Below, piece after piece: positions 16,092 through 25,221 of a stretch of 64,000 nt of DNA. The stretch is from Caballeronia sp. Lep1P3 (GTDB taxonomy: Bacteria; Pseudomonadota; Gammaproteobacteria; Burkholderiales; Burkholderiaceae). The stretch covers positions 186,001 through 250,000 of the forward strand of contig NZ_CP084269.1 of NCBI RefSeq assembly GCF_022879595.1, written 5' to 3'. The notes under the pieces are model-generated. The model had not been told where the DNA came from, did no database searches, and saw nothing but the letters and a program-made list of their open reading frames with translations. How positions within the stretch are numbered: position 1 is the stretch's first letter; every line of letters starts with the position of its first letter. A program made the position numbers and the translations under genes.

Positions 16092-16391
16092 CTACGGGAA
16101 GAGGATAGCGGCGACGTCGCGGGCGCTATGCAGGACGTGAATGACGTCGATGCGCTCGGGGTGCCCGGTGACACGGTAGAAAATCTGGTAGCTGCCGTGA
16201 ACACGATGTCGCACGCCGCGATGTTCGTAGCGAGGCACGAGCGGGTAGGCGAGGGGCATGTCTGCGAGACTCATGCACTTGTCGCGCAGCTCGCGAACGA
16301 AGCTCAAGGCACGGCGAGGGTTGTCGCGGGCGATGTAGTCGCCGATGGCCTCAAGCTCGGCCTCGGCGCCAGGCAGGATGCGAACAATCAT
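16092..16391 (-). CDS. parE: ParE/RelE-family toxin
   Basis: A 99-residue basic protein of the RelE/ParE superfamily, with AEAELEAIGDYIARDNPRRA, YPLVPRYEHRGVRHRVHG and the closing strands YQIFYRV and IDVIHVLHSARD. ParE toxins poison DNA gyrase, while RelE relatives cleave mRNA; the sequence reads as ParE type. It overlaps the antitoxin gene by 4 bases and follows it, the standard order. It probably stabilises the plasmid by post-segregational killing. Confidence 0.9.
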   Translation of the reverse strand: MIVRILPGAEAELEAIGDYIARDNPRRALSFVRELRDKCMSLADMPLAYPLVPRYEHRGVRHRVHGSYQIFYRVTGHPERIDVIHVLHSARDVAAILFP

Positions 16392-16645
16392 GCCTTGCGG
16401 TTCACCATCGCCTGATACTTGGCTTCGAGCCGGTCGAACACCTCTTCGGCGGCTTTTCCTTGACCGGCGTCTGAATCGGCGATGCCCCGCTCAATCACGG
16501 TATCTAGCGCGGCAAGCTGCGTCTCGCGATCCTGAATCAGTCGCACGCCTTCGCGGAGTACTTCGCTTTTCGAGCCGTAGCGTCCTGACTCAACGAGCTT
16601 CGTAATGTAGCCCTCAAGCTGCTGTCCAAGGTCTGCGCTAATCAT
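16388..16645 (-). CDS. parD: ParD-family antitoxin (ribbon-helix-helix)
   Basis: An 85-residue protein. The N-terminal 45 residues form a ribbon-helix-helix DNA-binding domain (QLEGYITKLVESGRYGSKSE, VLREGVRLIQDRE), and the acidic C-terminus would wrap the toxin. The ATG at 16645 has GGAGG upstream. It lies upstream of parE with an ATGA overlap. A direct TTGATAA repeat on the minus strand upstream (16678-16696) is a likely autoregulatory site. Confidence 0.9.
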   Translation of the reverse strand: MISADLGQQLEGYITKLVESGRYGSKSEVLREGVRLIQDRETQLAALDTVIERGIADSDAGQGKAAEEVFDRLEAKYQAMVNRKA

Positions 16646-16677
16646 GGTTCCTCCTAGTCGGTGCTAATAGTGCAACG

Positions 16678-16696
16678 CTTATCAACTATTATCAAG
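16678..16696 (-). promoter_or_regulatory. Probable parDE operator/promoter repeat
   Basis: Read on the minus strand, CTTGATAATAGTTGATAAG contains two direct TTGATAA units 10 bases apart, about 33-51 bases upstream of the parD ATG. ParD-type antitoxins bind short repeats at their own promoter. Binding is inferred. Confidence 0.45.
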
Positions 16697-16754
16697 CGGG
16701 TTGGAGGCCTTTTTGAAGCCCTGGCTCTTGGCCAGTCCCATAGCGAGCTTGAAG

Positions 16755-16783
16755 AAAAAAGCCCGCCCCATAAAGGGCGGGCT
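16755..16783 (-). terminator. Rho-independent terminator
   Basis: On the minus strand, AGCCCGCCC and GGGCGGGCT form a perfect 9-base stem followed by a run of T. It sits about 80 bases after the stop of the proline-rich gene at 16862-17251 and would end that transcript before the parD promoter. Confidence 0.85.
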
Positions 16784-16861
16784 AATTCCATGTCCGGGGG
16801 CAGGACCATGGAGGAGACGCTCCTCCGATCGCAATCGTCGTCCTATCAGCGGCTCATAGGC

Positions 16862-17251
16862 TCAGTAGCCGTAGTACGCGCGGCGCCGCTCGTACTCTTG
16901 GCGCTCCCGCCATTCCCGACGCTCGCGCCATTCGTGCTCGCGCCATTCGCGTTGACGCCAGTCTTCGCCGTAGACGACCGGTGCAGGCACGGTTTGGTAG
17001 ACCACTGCCGGCGGAGGTGGCGGGGCGTAATAGACCGGCGGCGGAGGCGCGGTATAGACGGGCGGGGGCGGCGGCACATAAACCGGCGGCGCTGCATAAA
17101 CGGGCGCGGCGACAAAGCCGACACCGACGCTAACATGCGCCGATGCACTGATGGACGCGCTGGCGAGACTGATGCCGATCGCCGTTGTGAGCAACCCGGT
17201 GAGACTCATCGCGTGAAGTGGTGAGCGCGTCTTTTTGTTGCTGCTGGCCAT
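16862..17251 (-). CDS. Pro/Tyr-rich exported protein with basic C-terminus
   Basis: A 129-residue protein starting at the ATG at 17251, with AGGAG 8 bases upstream. An N-terminal hydrophobic signal segment (LTGLLTTAIGISLASASISA) precedes repeats of the type PPPPVYTAP and PPPPVYYAP, then a C-terminal block rich in REWRE and ERR. Proteins like this are annotated in Burkholderia and relatives as exported or PXPV-repeat proteins of unknown function. It is a single-gene unit with its own terminator. Confidence 0.7.
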   Translation of the reverse strand: MASSNKKTRSPLHAMSLTGLLTTAIGISLASASISASAHVSVGVGFVAAPVYAAPPVYVPPPPPVYTAPPPPVYYAPPPPPAVVYQTVPAPVVYGEDWRQREWREHEWRERREWRERQEYERRRAYYGY

Positions 17252-17522
17252 GTCGGCTCCTGGAGGTGATAGCGTCTTAACGCTTCGCCAAGATTCTCGT
17301 GGACAGCGCCGTTCGGGACAGTCCTCGGCATAGCAGGGGCATGGGCAGTTTGTCTCACTGGCGGCGCTGCGGCTTCGCCACAACGACGAGTGGATTCGCA
17401 ATGTTGCGTCGGCCGGCTTTAGAAGTCGGTTCCGTTGCCGATAGTAGGTAAGCGATCGCGCCGGAAGTCATGCTCCCCGTTGATCGCAGGTTTTACTCGT
17501 CACGCATATCTGTGAGTACGCT

Positions 17523-18104
17523 TTGAACAATCGTCAAAACCGTTTCTGGAAGACCGCTATTGCTGCAGCGCTCTTTACATCATTGGCGCCCCGTGTCATG
17601 GCGGGCGACGCTTCGTCATTAGACGTTGCTGGAATAAAGCTCGGGATGTCGCCGTCACAGGTGCAATCCAAGATCGCCCAGCATTTCGGCGTGCCAGTCA
17701 CTAAGCTCAAGACCTACTCGCAAGCCGACTTTGTTGTCGGCAACAAGCCGGTCATACAGTCCGTTAGCTACGGAGCCAACGGAGAGAACCTGTCGGTCAG
17801 CTTCACAGTAGTAAGCCGGGATCCCGCCGCTCCTCCTGCAGCCAGCAACGTTACCTACGAGGTCCCTTTCTCTCGTGAGAACTCCGACCGCATGAAGGCC
17901 GCAGCCCTCGCGAAATATGGTCCGCCCACCATCAATTCTGGAACGCTGGACTGGTGCGTTCAAAGTTCGAATCCAGCACTCTGCGACCAAGACCACGGTC
18001 GTCTATCTCTCGCACAAACCAAAATTGAGCTACAGGACCCGCGGATCACCGGGACATATTCGAAGCTGTACGATGAGGCGCACAGCACGCAGCCTCGCAT
18101 GTGA
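17523..18104 (+). CDS. Hypothetical exported protein
   Basis: A 193-residue product with an N-terminal signal peptide (WKTAIAAALFTSLAPRVMAG). The mature part begins with DVAGIKLGMSPSQVQSKI, a pattern seen in many small periplasmic proteins with a repeated LGMS-x-x-EV motif. Two cysteines near the C-terminus (WCVQSSNPALCD) could form a disulfide. The start is a TTG at 17523, chosen because the signal peptide begins there and no in-frame ATG or GTG precedes it. A C-terminal fragment of a paralogue remains at 15272. I cannot assign a function. Confidence 0.65.
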   Translation: MNNRQNRFWKTAIAAALFTSLAPRVMAGDASSLDVAGIKLGMSPSQVQSKIAQHFGVPVTKLKTYSQADFVVGNKPVIQSVSYGANGENLSVSFTVVSRDPAAPPAASNVTYEVPFSRENSDRMKAAALAKYGPPTINSGTLDWCVQSSNPALCDQDHGRLSLAQTKIELQDPRITGTYSKLYDEAHSTQPRM

Positions 18105-18448
18105 CGTCCGTTGCGTGAGTCAGGGCGCTTGATGTCCGCGTCCGGTGCATCCCGAGCATGTTGCTAGCGTTATGCGTATTCGCCTTCACCGACGCTTGCC
18201 GATGAGTGGAAAGCCACGCCGACGCGCATCCAGCACGCGGGGCGCGTCGTGGCCGTCGCAGAACGCGGGTGATACAGGAAATTGGCGCGGGCCCGCATGT
18301 CGTTGGGATCTCACAAGGTTGAAAGACGCAAGCTCTGCAGTCGGAGGAACCGCAACGATTGGCGAGGACGGCAGTGCGAAACTAACAGCCCCTCCGACAA
18401 GGGCAGGATCGGACTCGCTGACAAAAGCGTGCGGCAACGGGGAAAAGA
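18105..18448. other. Intergenic stretch without supported gene
   Basis: Open frames cross this stretch on both strands, but none has a convincing start, recognisable domain or signal peptide. I see no clear repeat or terminator. Confidence 0.4.
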
Positions 18449-18670
18449 GTGTTTGAAAAGAAAGTAGTCCAACGTGAGATCATCGTCGTCCAGCGCGGCT
18501 CGCGCTTCGGACGGGCGATCCTGTTCGTCGTATGGGGCCTTCCAGCGATTGCGCTGATCGGGCATTGGATAGACGACGCGATTCGCCACCACGGGGCTCG
18601 GCCTGTGCTCGGGCACGCACATCATCGCTCCGCGGAACAAAAGCCGGCTACGCCGGGCAAAGGGGGCTGA
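18449..18670 (+). CDS. Small hypothetical membrane protein
   Basis: A 73-residue product starting at GTG. A basic N-terminus (VQREIIVVQRGSRFG) is followed by one hydrophobic helix (AILFVVWGLPAIALIG) and a His-rich, basic tail. The next gene starts 1 base after its stop, suggesting a two-gene transcript. I do not recognise it. Confidence 0.45.
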   Translation: MFEKKVVQREIIVVQRGSRFGRAILFVVWGLPAIALIGHWIDDAIRHHGARPVLGHAHHRSAEQKPATPGKGG

Positions 18671-18671
18671 C

Positions 18672-19040
18672 GTGCGGACCTTTTGCATAGTGGCGCTCGC
18701 GTCACTCATTTCAGCGTCAGTCGCTGCAGAACCGTTGCCCGTACCACACAGTCAGCGGGGCATGAATTGCTACATCGAATCGAGCGGCGTGGCGACATGG
18801 TTTGACCGCCTGGAACGCACCGGTAAGACCGCTGACCAATTAATCGCCGAGTTGGCGGGTAGCGCGGCCGTCAGAAAGGCGATCGCGCACGAGATCCGTC
18901 GTGCCGACGACTTGCGCAGGGAGTGGCCGCGCACCGATGACAGAGATACGCCGCAGCCGTTGCGCGACCAGATCACAGCAGACCGTGCGAGCACAGTGGG
19001 CGTCAGGCTGGCGATTCAGTGCATGGAACATGGCGGTTAG
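18672..19040 (+). CDS. Hypothetical exported protein
   Basis: A 122-residue product starting at GTG, with signal peptide FCIVALASLISASVAAE. The mature protein has two cysteines (MNCYIESSG and AIQCMEHGG) and an Arg/Asp-rich helical middle (HEIRRADDLRREW). It follows the small membrane protein directly. The family is unknown to me. Confidence 0.5.
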   Translation: MRTFCIVALASLISASVAAEPLPVPHSQRGMNCYIESSGVATWFDRLERTGKTADQLIAELAGSAAVRKAIAHEIRRADDLRREWPRTDDRDTPQPLRDQITADRASTVGVRLAIQCMEHGG

Positions 19041-19425
19041 CCAAGCGACTGCGCTAGGACGAACCCGCGATCGATGCACGAAGAAGCTGGCCGCTGCCGG
19101 CGACGCTTGTTCTATGCACCGCACGGAAGCGAAGGATTAGCGAGGACCGCGCGCACGCGACGCCCTTGCCGCTCGTGGGTACTTAGGAAGGGCGCTGTGC
19201 CGATGCGCACCAGGGTGCCGCCATTTGCGGCCGTAAGGCGCAGGCGGCCGAATTCAGTGCGGAACGGGTCAACGACTCTTGCAGATGGAATGTATCCGAC
19301 TCGCACCCTGCGAGGCTCGCTCAGGCACCGGACGCCGGAGGAAGCCCCCGGTTGTGTACTCATCCATCTACAGGGGCGTACTGGTAGCGGCCGGCAGCAG
19401 GCCATCTATGCGGGAAGAGCTTAGT
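19041..19425. other. Intergenic stretch before the first recombinase
   Basis: No supported gene. It lies downstream of the recombinase at 19426-21246 and may include the far boundary of that mobile unit, but I found no copy of the 21328-21357 site here. Confidence 0.4.
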
Positions 19426-21246
19426 TCAGTCAGTCGCACGTTCGTCGGGCTTCGGCCTGCGGTAGAACTGCGCGGCTTCGCGCAACATCCGCTGCTTCTC
19501 CGCTTGCACGTAGATCGACGTCGTCTGGAGCGACGCATGTCCCAGGATCTTTTGGACGACGTCGAGCGGGACGTCCTCGGCTGCCGCGTGCGTGCCGAAC
19601 GTATGGCGAAAAGCGTGTGGCGAGGTGCCCGCCAGTAGCTTGATTTCCTCCACAGACAAGTCTTTGCTCATCTCGGCAATCAGCCGCCTCATCGCCCACT
19701 CGATCATCTTATTGATGCCGTCGACGTGGTAGGCGAGGGCGGTGCCGTCGGCGTACTTCTTTTGGCCTCGCGTTGTCCGAGGAATATAGAGCGTCGATAG
19801 CAGCGGGCCGTCCTTTGCCGCTTCGAACTCAAGCCCGCGATCCCGCCAATGCGCCGTCAACGCCGCAATCGTCGCGGGGCTGACCGGAACTGTCCGTTGT
19901 TTGTTGCGCTTGCCCACGACGGACAGTTGCCAGACCGTTTCTTCGTCGTCGCCGTGATGCGTCGGGGACATCGCCTCGCGCCTCGCGTTGACCAGCTCTT
20001 CTCGACGCAGGCCCGAGTCGCCGCTCAGGAGGAGCGCAACGCGGGTCGAGCGCCAATAGGCGCCGTCTTCCCGGCCGCACTGCGCGTCGATGTGCGCGCG
20101 GATGCGCTGCCACAGCGAGGGCGGAAGGGCGCGCTCAACCTTGATCAGGTCCTCCCGCTGGACGACGATGGGGTCGGAGACGGCCGTCCACGGATTGCCG
20201 GCGAGGTAGCGTACGTTGACGAGCCACGCGAAAGCCGCGCGCAACGCCCGCACCGCATACCGTTGGCTCTCCAAGCTCAGTTCCGTGGTCGCGAACGGCT
20301 TCCAGCGGCCGCTGGCTCGCGACACACGAGGACCCACGAAATCGGGCGCGGGCGCGCGCAAAAAGTCTTTGTAGGCCTCGCAGTCGTCGGCCAGCAGCGA
20401 ACTCAGCGGTTTGCGCCTGACGGTGACCGACCAGAGCAGGAAGCGCTCCAGTTCCTTGGTATACGCGCGGAGCGTCTTCGGTTGATCGCGGTAATGATGG
20501 AGGTACGCCCGCACGGCATCAAGATCGTGGCTCGCCCGGATGTACGGAAAGCTACTGTGGCGGTTCACGCCGTTCCCGCCTGCGAGTTCGTGCGCCAAGC
20601 TCAGGCGTTCAAGGGGTACGAGGGTGCGCGAATCCGTATCAAGCGTGACAATCTCCGCCTCGGACGCGCGCAGGGGATCGTCCAGCACGACGTCGGGCTC
20701 GACATGCAGTCCGAGTTCGGCCTCATGCCGTCGCAGCCACGAAACGACCCGCTGCGCGCGGCCCGGTCCGATGCGCGGCACCGCCCGCCACCAACTGCCG
20801 CCTCGGCGGTTACAGAAGTCCACCAGTTCGGCCAGTGTGCCGATACCCGCGTCTTTCAGCCGTCGCGCCACCAGCGGCCGGAACCACATGCCCACGCCGT
20901 GCGTCGGTTCAGGCTTGGCAACGGCCAACAGCGCCGCCTGTTCGACCATCTTGAGCGTCACGGCCGTCAGCTTCGCGCTGCCGTGCGCTTTGGCCGAGGA
21001 CTTCAGGTGATCAGCCAGCACCGACGAGCCGTGCTCGAGCGCCAGCTCGACCAACTCCGCCTGCATGCGCCGCAGGAACGACTCGACCCAGCCGGGCGTC
21101 GCCTCGTTGCCATCGTCGTCCTCGGAGAAATACAGCCGCGTGATCGTCGCGGCGGGCACGCGCTGAACGAACGCCCGCAACGCGGCGAAGTGATTGCGCG
21201 TGTACGCGGCGCGGCTTTTCGTGACGATTTGCGGCTTGTTGGCCAT
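19426..21246 (-). CDS. Tyrosine site-specific recombinase with DUF3701-type N-terminal domain
   Basis: A 606-residue recombinase, much longer than XerC/D. Residues about 1-210 form an accessory region with a helix-hairpin-helix-like stretch (AVPRIGPGRAQRVVSWLRRH), as in DUF3701 integrases. A core-binding SAM-like domain covers about 240-360. The catalytic domain carries arginine in DSGLRREEL, HxxR in HAFRHTFGTHA, histidine in LGHASLQTT and the nucleophile in SIYVQ. It is related to the 45111-46781 recombinase. A 12-6-12 inverted repeat 81 bases upstream (21328-21357) looks like its crossover site. It probably mobilised part of this accessory region. Confidence 0.88.
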   Translation of the reverse strand: MANKPQIVTKSRAAYTRNHFAALRAFVQRVPAATITRLYFSEDDDGNEATPGWVESFLRRMQAELVELALEHGSSVLADHLKSSAKAHGSAKLTAVTLKMVEQAALLAVAKPEPTHGVGMWFRPLVARRLKDAGIGTLAELVDFCNRRGGSWWRAVPRIGPGRAQRVVSWLRRHEAELGLHVEPDVVLDDPLRASEAEIVTLDTDSRTLVPLERLSLAHELAGGNGVNRHSSFPYIRASHDLDAVRAYLHHYRDQPKTLRAYTKELERFLLWSVTVRRKPLSSLLADDCEAYKDFLRAPAPDFVGPRVSRASGRWKPFATTELSLESQRYAVRALRAAFAWLVNVRYLAGNPWTAVSDPIVVQREDLIKVERALPPSLWQRIRAHIDAQCGREDGAYWRSTRVALLLSGDSGLRREELVNARREAMSPTHHGDDEETVWQLSVVGKRNKQRTVPVSPATIAALTAHWRDRGLEFEAAKDGPLLSTLYIPRTTRGQKKYADGTALAYHVDGINKMIEWAMRRLIAEMSKDLSVEEIKLLAGTSPHAFRHTFGTHAAAEDVPLDVVQKILGHASLQTTSIYVQAEKQRMLREAAQFYRRPKPDERATD

Positions 21247-21327
21247 GGCGGCGGCTTCTTGTCGTTGTTCGGAGGCCCGTCGGGACGGGGCGTAGGCGCC
21301 CTACCCCCCAATTTTACCCATTAAACG

Positions 21328-21357
21328 TAATCCTGATAATACGAGTTATCAGGATTA
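21328..21357. other. Candidate recombinase core (crossover) site
   Basis: TAATCCTGATAA and TTATCAGGATTA are perfect 12-base inverted arms around the 6-base spacer TACGAG. This is the geometry of tyrosine-recombinase core sites: two binding arms flanking a 6-8 base crossover region. The gene of a tyrosine recombinase starts 81 bases away. Use as an att or res site is inferred. Confidence 0.65.
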
Positions 21358-21546
21358 GGATGGGGAGAGGACGCCCCCCGAAGGTCGTCGTTCAGCCTGC
21401 CGACACAAATCCGGGCCACCTCACTAACTGGTTGGCGCGGGCTCGTTCAACCCGCACTGCCCAGCGTTTGCTGGGCGACTGTATAGCCCTTGCCGCCTGC
21501 CCGGCGCAGCGGCGCAGCGGCGCATTTAGCGACTGCCTTTTTTGGC

Positions 21547-21648
21547 ATGAGCCCGCGCTTGCCGCCGAGATTGGTAGCCGCCGCAGCCGGAGTGGTGCTG
21601 GTGGCCGTGGCGGTTACGGGGTGCGAGGTCGTGGAAAAAGAAGATCTC
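21547..21648 (+). pseudogene. Possible small lipoprotein ORF interrupted by the mercury transposon
   Basis: From the ATG at 21547 the frame gives a hydrophobic segment ending AVAVTGCEVVEKEDL, with a lipobox-like AVTGC, and then runs into the transposon at 21649. Joining the left flank to the sequence after one copy of the 5-base target duplication on the right (29672 onward) continues the frame as GNRDADT and a stop. No strong ribosome binding site is visible, so the gene is tentative. Confidence 0.3.
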
Positions 21649-21686
21649 GGGGTGCCCTCAAGAAAGGGATTTTTTCGTACGTTAAG
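21649..21686 (+). repeat. Left terminal inverted repeat of the mercury transposon
   Basis: Begins GGGGTGCCCTCAAGAAAGGG and ends CGTACGTTAAG, matching the inverse of the right end with one mismatch (AAAGGG here, AAACGG there). The tnpA stop codon lies within its inner end. Confidence 0.93.
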
Positions 21687-24657
21687 CCTTCGCGCAGGTC
21701 GTTTTCGCGGCGCGCAACGGCCTGAATCGGCCTTTGGCGACGCGTTTGTTGGCGTGCCACACGTAGTCGCCCGTCAGGTTGATGTGATTCCAGCCCAGTG
21801 GCGCGATGTGCGGGATAAGGCTTTCGTCGATCTCCCGCTGCTGCCGAGAGGCGGCGATCGCCCGCTCCAGATACACGGTGTTCCACAGCGTGATTGCAGC
21901 TACCACAAGGTTCAGGCCACTGGCCCGGTATCGCTGGTTTTCGTAAGAACGATCCCGTATCTCGCCCAACCGATAGAAGAACACCGCCCGTGCCAGCGAG
22001 TTGCGGGCTTCGCCCTTGTTCAGTCCGGCAGACACACGGCGGCGCAATGCCGGGTCTTGGAGCCATTTCAGCGTGAACAGCGTGCGCTCGATGCGGCCGA
22101 GTTCACGCAAGCCGATAGCGAGGCCGTTTTGGCGCGGATACGCGCTGAGTTTGCGCAAGATAAGCGACGCCGTCACGGTGCCTTGTTGGATCGACGCGGC
22201 CAGGCGGACCACGTCATCGAATTCCCGTTCGATCAGTTCCCGATTGATCGAACCGCCAATCAGCGACGACAGCGCTGGCCAGTCGCCTGCCTTGCCCGGC
22301 ACATATAGATTCTTGTCGGCCAGATCGGCAATACGCGGCGCAAACTCGAATCCCAGGAAGTGGCATAGCGCAAACACGTGATCGGTAAAACCAGCGGTGT
22401 CCGTATAGTGTTCTTCGATACGCAGCTCCGACTCGTGATACAGCAAGCCATCGAGCACGTGGGTGGCATCACGCACCGGCGAATTGATGACCTTGGTGTG
22501 GAACGGCGCGTACTGGTCGGAGATGTGCGTATAAAACAGCACGCCGGGCTCGTTGCCATACTTTGCGTTGCGATATCCTGAGGCTTGACCGTGCCCACCG
22601 GCGCGGAACCGCTGACCATCCGATGACGAGGTCGTGCCTTCGCCCCAATATGCCGCGAAAGGCAAGCCATGCTGATAGTTGACTAGCTCGGCCAACCCCT
22701 TCTGGTAGGTCTCGTCGCGGATATACCAGGCCACCAGCCACGAAAGTTTGGCCACGCTCGTGCCTGGACAGGCATCGGCCATTTTCTCCAACCCGAGGTT
22801 AAATGCGTCAGCAAGGAGCGCGGTCAGTAACAGTGTCCGGTCCGGCGGCTCCGAGTCGCTTTTCAGATGGGTGAAGTGCCGGGTGAAGTCGGTCCACTGA
22901 TCGACCTCGAGCAGCAGATCTGTGATCTTTACGCGCGGCATAAGGTCGTAGACTTGCTGCGCGAGTATGTCGGCCGCCGCCGGGGTTGCGTCGTCAAGCG
23001 GCGTGATCTTGAGTCCTTTATCGTTCAGTTCAACGTCGGTTAGCTCGCCGGCCGCTGCGAGCCGTGCCGTTTCGTCAAGCGCCTCGCGCAAGCGGGCGAA
23101 TCGCTCGTCGAGATAGGCGGTCGCCGAAGCCTCCACGACCAGCCCGAGTCGGTTCTCGCGATGTTGATCGTCAAACGTTGCACGGGGTATCAGATATTCG
23201 TCGAAATCCTTGAACTGCCTGCTACCGATAACCGATACGTCGCCCGAACGAAGCGCGTTCTTCAATTCGCTCATCGCGGCAAGCTCGTAGAACCTGCCAT
23301 CGATGCCGCCTTCCTTAAACACGAACCGCCCCCAACGCGGTTTGACGAAGGCCGTTGGCGCATCGACCGGCACTTTTCGGGCGTTGCTCCGGTTCATCTC
23401 GCGTAAAGCTTCAATCGCGTTCATCAGGTCCTGACGTGCCGACGCCGCGCGGAAATCGAAGGTTTCAAGGAACGTCGGAGAATAGCGCCGCAACTGCGTG
23501 AAGTGGTCGACGAGCAATGCCATGGAGTCAAACTCCGCGTCGCGAGAAAGTTGTTCCGCTTCCCGCACGCTCGCTGTAAACGCATCCCACGGCACGATGG
23601 CCTCGATCGCCCGGAACGGATCCTCGCCGGCCTCCTTCGCCGCGATAAGTGCTGCGCCGACCTTTGCATAGAGGCGTACCTTGTCGTTGACAGCCTTGCC
23701 ATCGGCTGCAAAGCGCTTTTCGTATTTGTGTTTGGCCTTGGTGAAGAAGGATCCGATGAGCCGATCGTGGAGATTCAGGATCTCATCGGTCAACGTCGCG
23801 GCGGTGTCGAGTAGAATCGCCACTAGCGTGGCGTGACGTCGATCGGTTTCGTATTCCTCGAGCTGGTAGACAGCAGTCTGGCCGCCTTCACGTGCCAGAC
23901 GAAGCAGACGGTTCTGATGGATCGTATGGCCAATTCCTTCCGGCAGACCGAGCGATCGAATTGCCTGCAAGCGCTCAATATGTGCGAGAACGGCTTTCGC
24001 ACTGGGCTCGCCCGGCGATTGCCGTAACCAGGCGAGCTTACTGACGGGGCGATCGGTGAGCGGCAACAGGAGTTGGTCGAGAGCCGAGCGCTGCTCACCT
24101 GATAACGGCGTCGTCAGCAGGCGGTGCACTTCGCGCTGTGCACGTGTGGCAACGGCCGCGCATAGTTTCTCGAGCGCAGGTACCGGAGGCAACAGCACAT
24201 GCCGACGCCGGAGTTCGTCAACGGCAGCCTGTGCAAGCACGATGCCCTGCGTGGTCTGCATCGCGAGCGGTAATAACAGCTCGACCAGCTCGCGATAGTG
24301 TTGCCGACTGAATTGCACCAGACCCAGCCGGGCCAGGAGCTCCTGCAGATGTTCCCGGCGCGTTTCGTCACGCGCAGCGTCCACGTCCCACACCGCCGGC
24401 GTAACGCCCAGTTGCGCCGCGACGATTCCAATGATCGGCGCATGTGGTTTCTCGGCAGGTCCCAGCACCCGGCCTGGATAGCGCAGGTAGACCATCAACA
24501 CCGCGATGCCGAGGTGGTTGTGGCCACCTCGATGCTGTCGAACAAACGCGAAGTCCTCCGTTGACAACGTGGCCATGCGGATCAACTCACTTTCATCCGC
24601 GGGGAACGCGAGTAGCTGGATTCGCTGGTCGGGGGTGAGCAGTTCTCGGCGGGGCAA
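21682..24657 (-). CDS. tnpA: Tn3-family transposase TnpA
   Basis: A 991-residue DDE transposase of full Tn3-family length. The N-terminus is the usual DUF4158-type region (LLTPDQRIQLLAFPADESEL). The C-terminal catalytic region contains SSSDGQRF, the conserved Tn3 segment with the first aspartate, then HISDQYAPFHTKVI and the motif NRELIEREFDDVVRLAASIQ. The protein ends GDYVWHANKRVAKGRFRPL, the typical family C-terminus. It starts 3 bases after tnpR stops, so the two are co-transcribed from the res region. No break is visible. Confidence 0.95.
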   Translation of the reverse strand: MPRRELLTPDQRIQLLAFPADESELIRMATLSTEDFAFVRQHRGGHNHLGIAVLMVYLRYPGRVLGPAEKPHAPIIGIVAAQLGVTPAVWDVDAARDETRREHLQELLARLGLVQFSRQHYRELVELLLPLAMQTTQGIVLAQAAVDELRRRHVLLPPVPALEKLCAAVATRAQREVHRLLTTPLSGEQRSALDQLLLPLTDRPVSKLAWLRQSPGEPSAKAVLAHIERLQAIRSLGLPEGIGHTIHQNRLLRLAREGGQTAVYQLEEYETDRRHATLVAILLDTAATLTDEILNLHDRLIGSFFTKAKHKYEKRFAADGKAVNDKVRLYAKVGAALIAAKEAGEDPFRAIEAIVPWDAFTASVREAEQLSRDAEFDSMALLVDHFTQLRRYSPTFLETFDFRAASARQDLMNAIEALREMNRSNARKVPVDAPTAFVKPRWGRFVFKEGGIDGRFYELAAMSELKNALRSGDVSVIGSRQFKDFDEYLIPRATFDDQHRENRLGLVVEASATAYLDERFARLREALDETARLAAAGELTDVELNDKGLKITPLDDATPAAADILAQQVYDLMPRVKITDLLLEVDQWTDFTRHFTHLKSDSEPPDRTLLLTALLADAFNLGLEKMADACPGTSVAKLSWLVAWYIRDETYQKGLAELVNYQHGLPFAAYWGEGTTSSSDGQRFRAGGHGQASGYRNAKYGNEPGVLFYTHISDQYAPFHTKVINSPVRDATHVLDGLLYHESELRIEEHYTDTAGFTDHVFALCHFLGFEFAPRIADLADKNLYVPGKAGDWPALSSLIGGSINRELIEREFDDVVRLAASIQQGTVTASLILRKLSAYPRQNGLAIGLRELGRIERTLFTLKWLQDPALRRRVSAGLNKGEARNSLARAVFFYRLGEIRDRSYENQRYRASGLNLVVAAITLWNTVYLERAIAASRQQREIDESLIPHIAPLGWNHINLTGDYVWHANKRVAKGRFRPLRAAKTTCAKA

Positions 24658-24660
24658 GAT

Positions 24661-25221
24661 TCACCTCGTCGAGCGCAGATACTGATACAGGGTTTCGCGG
24701 CTGATTCCGAACTCGCGAGCGGCCTGGGCTTTGCGTTCACCGTCGTCTACCCGACGGCGGAGGTCGGCGACCTGGGCGTCGGACAACGCCGGCTTGCGCC
24801 CCCGATAAGCGCCGCGTTGCTTTGCCAGGGCGATGCCCTCGCGTTGGCGCTCACGAATCAGCGCGCGCTCGAATTCCGCGAAGGCTCCCATCACCGACAG
24901 CATCAAATTCGCCATTGGCGAGTCCTCGCCCGTGAACGTCAAACATTCTTTCGCGAACTCAATGCGCACCCCGCGCTTGGTCAGCACCTGGACGATGTGG
25001 CGGAGGTCGTCCAGATTGCGAGCTAGACGGTCCATGCTATGCACGACCACCGTGTCGCCGTTGCGCACGAAGGTGAGCAACGCGTCGAGCTGCGGCCGCT
25101 TCGTGTCCTTTCCCGATGCCTTCTCAGTGAAGGTCCGGTCAAGCTCGATTCCGTCGAGCTGGCGCACGGCGTTCTGCTCGAAGGTGCTGGCCCGCACATA
25201 TCCGACACGCTGGCCGTTCAT
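24661..25221 (-). CDS. tnpR: Serine resolvase TnpR
   Basis: A 186-residue small serine recombinase. The catalytic serine is probably in YVRASTFEQN (S/T at about residues 11-13); further motifs are VVHSMDRLARNLDDLRHIV, PMANLMLSVMGAFAEFERAL and IRERQREGIALAKQRGAY. The C-terminal helix-turn-helix (DDGERKAQAAREFGISRETL) reads the res site. It resolves cointegrates made by TnpA. Upstream of its ATG is a 170-base res-like region. Confidence 0.95.
   Translation of the reverse strand: MNGQRVGYVRASTFEQNAVRQLDGIELDRTFTEKASGKDTKRPQLDALLTFVRNGDTVVVHSMDRLARNLDDLRHIVQVLTKRGVRIEFAKECLTFTGEDSPMANLMLSVMGAFAEFERALIRERQREGIALAKQRGAYRGRKPALSDAQVADLRRRVDDGERKAQAAREFGISRETLYQYLRSTR

Noticed and set aside
18145..18456. 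Arg-rich open frame of 103 codons
   Set aside because: No ribosome binding site, signal peptide or domain, and frames are open on both strands. Not supported as a gene.
19849..21324. 491-codon open frame on the plus strand
   Set aside because: Antisense to the tyrosine recombinase whose catalytic residues are clear on the minus strand.
21360..21725. 121-codon frame starting GRGRPPK next to the recombinase
   Set aside because: The AT-hook-like start is suggestive, but the frame runs into the transposon end and has no support downstream. The other frame with a lipobox and stop after rejoining is a slightly better candidate.
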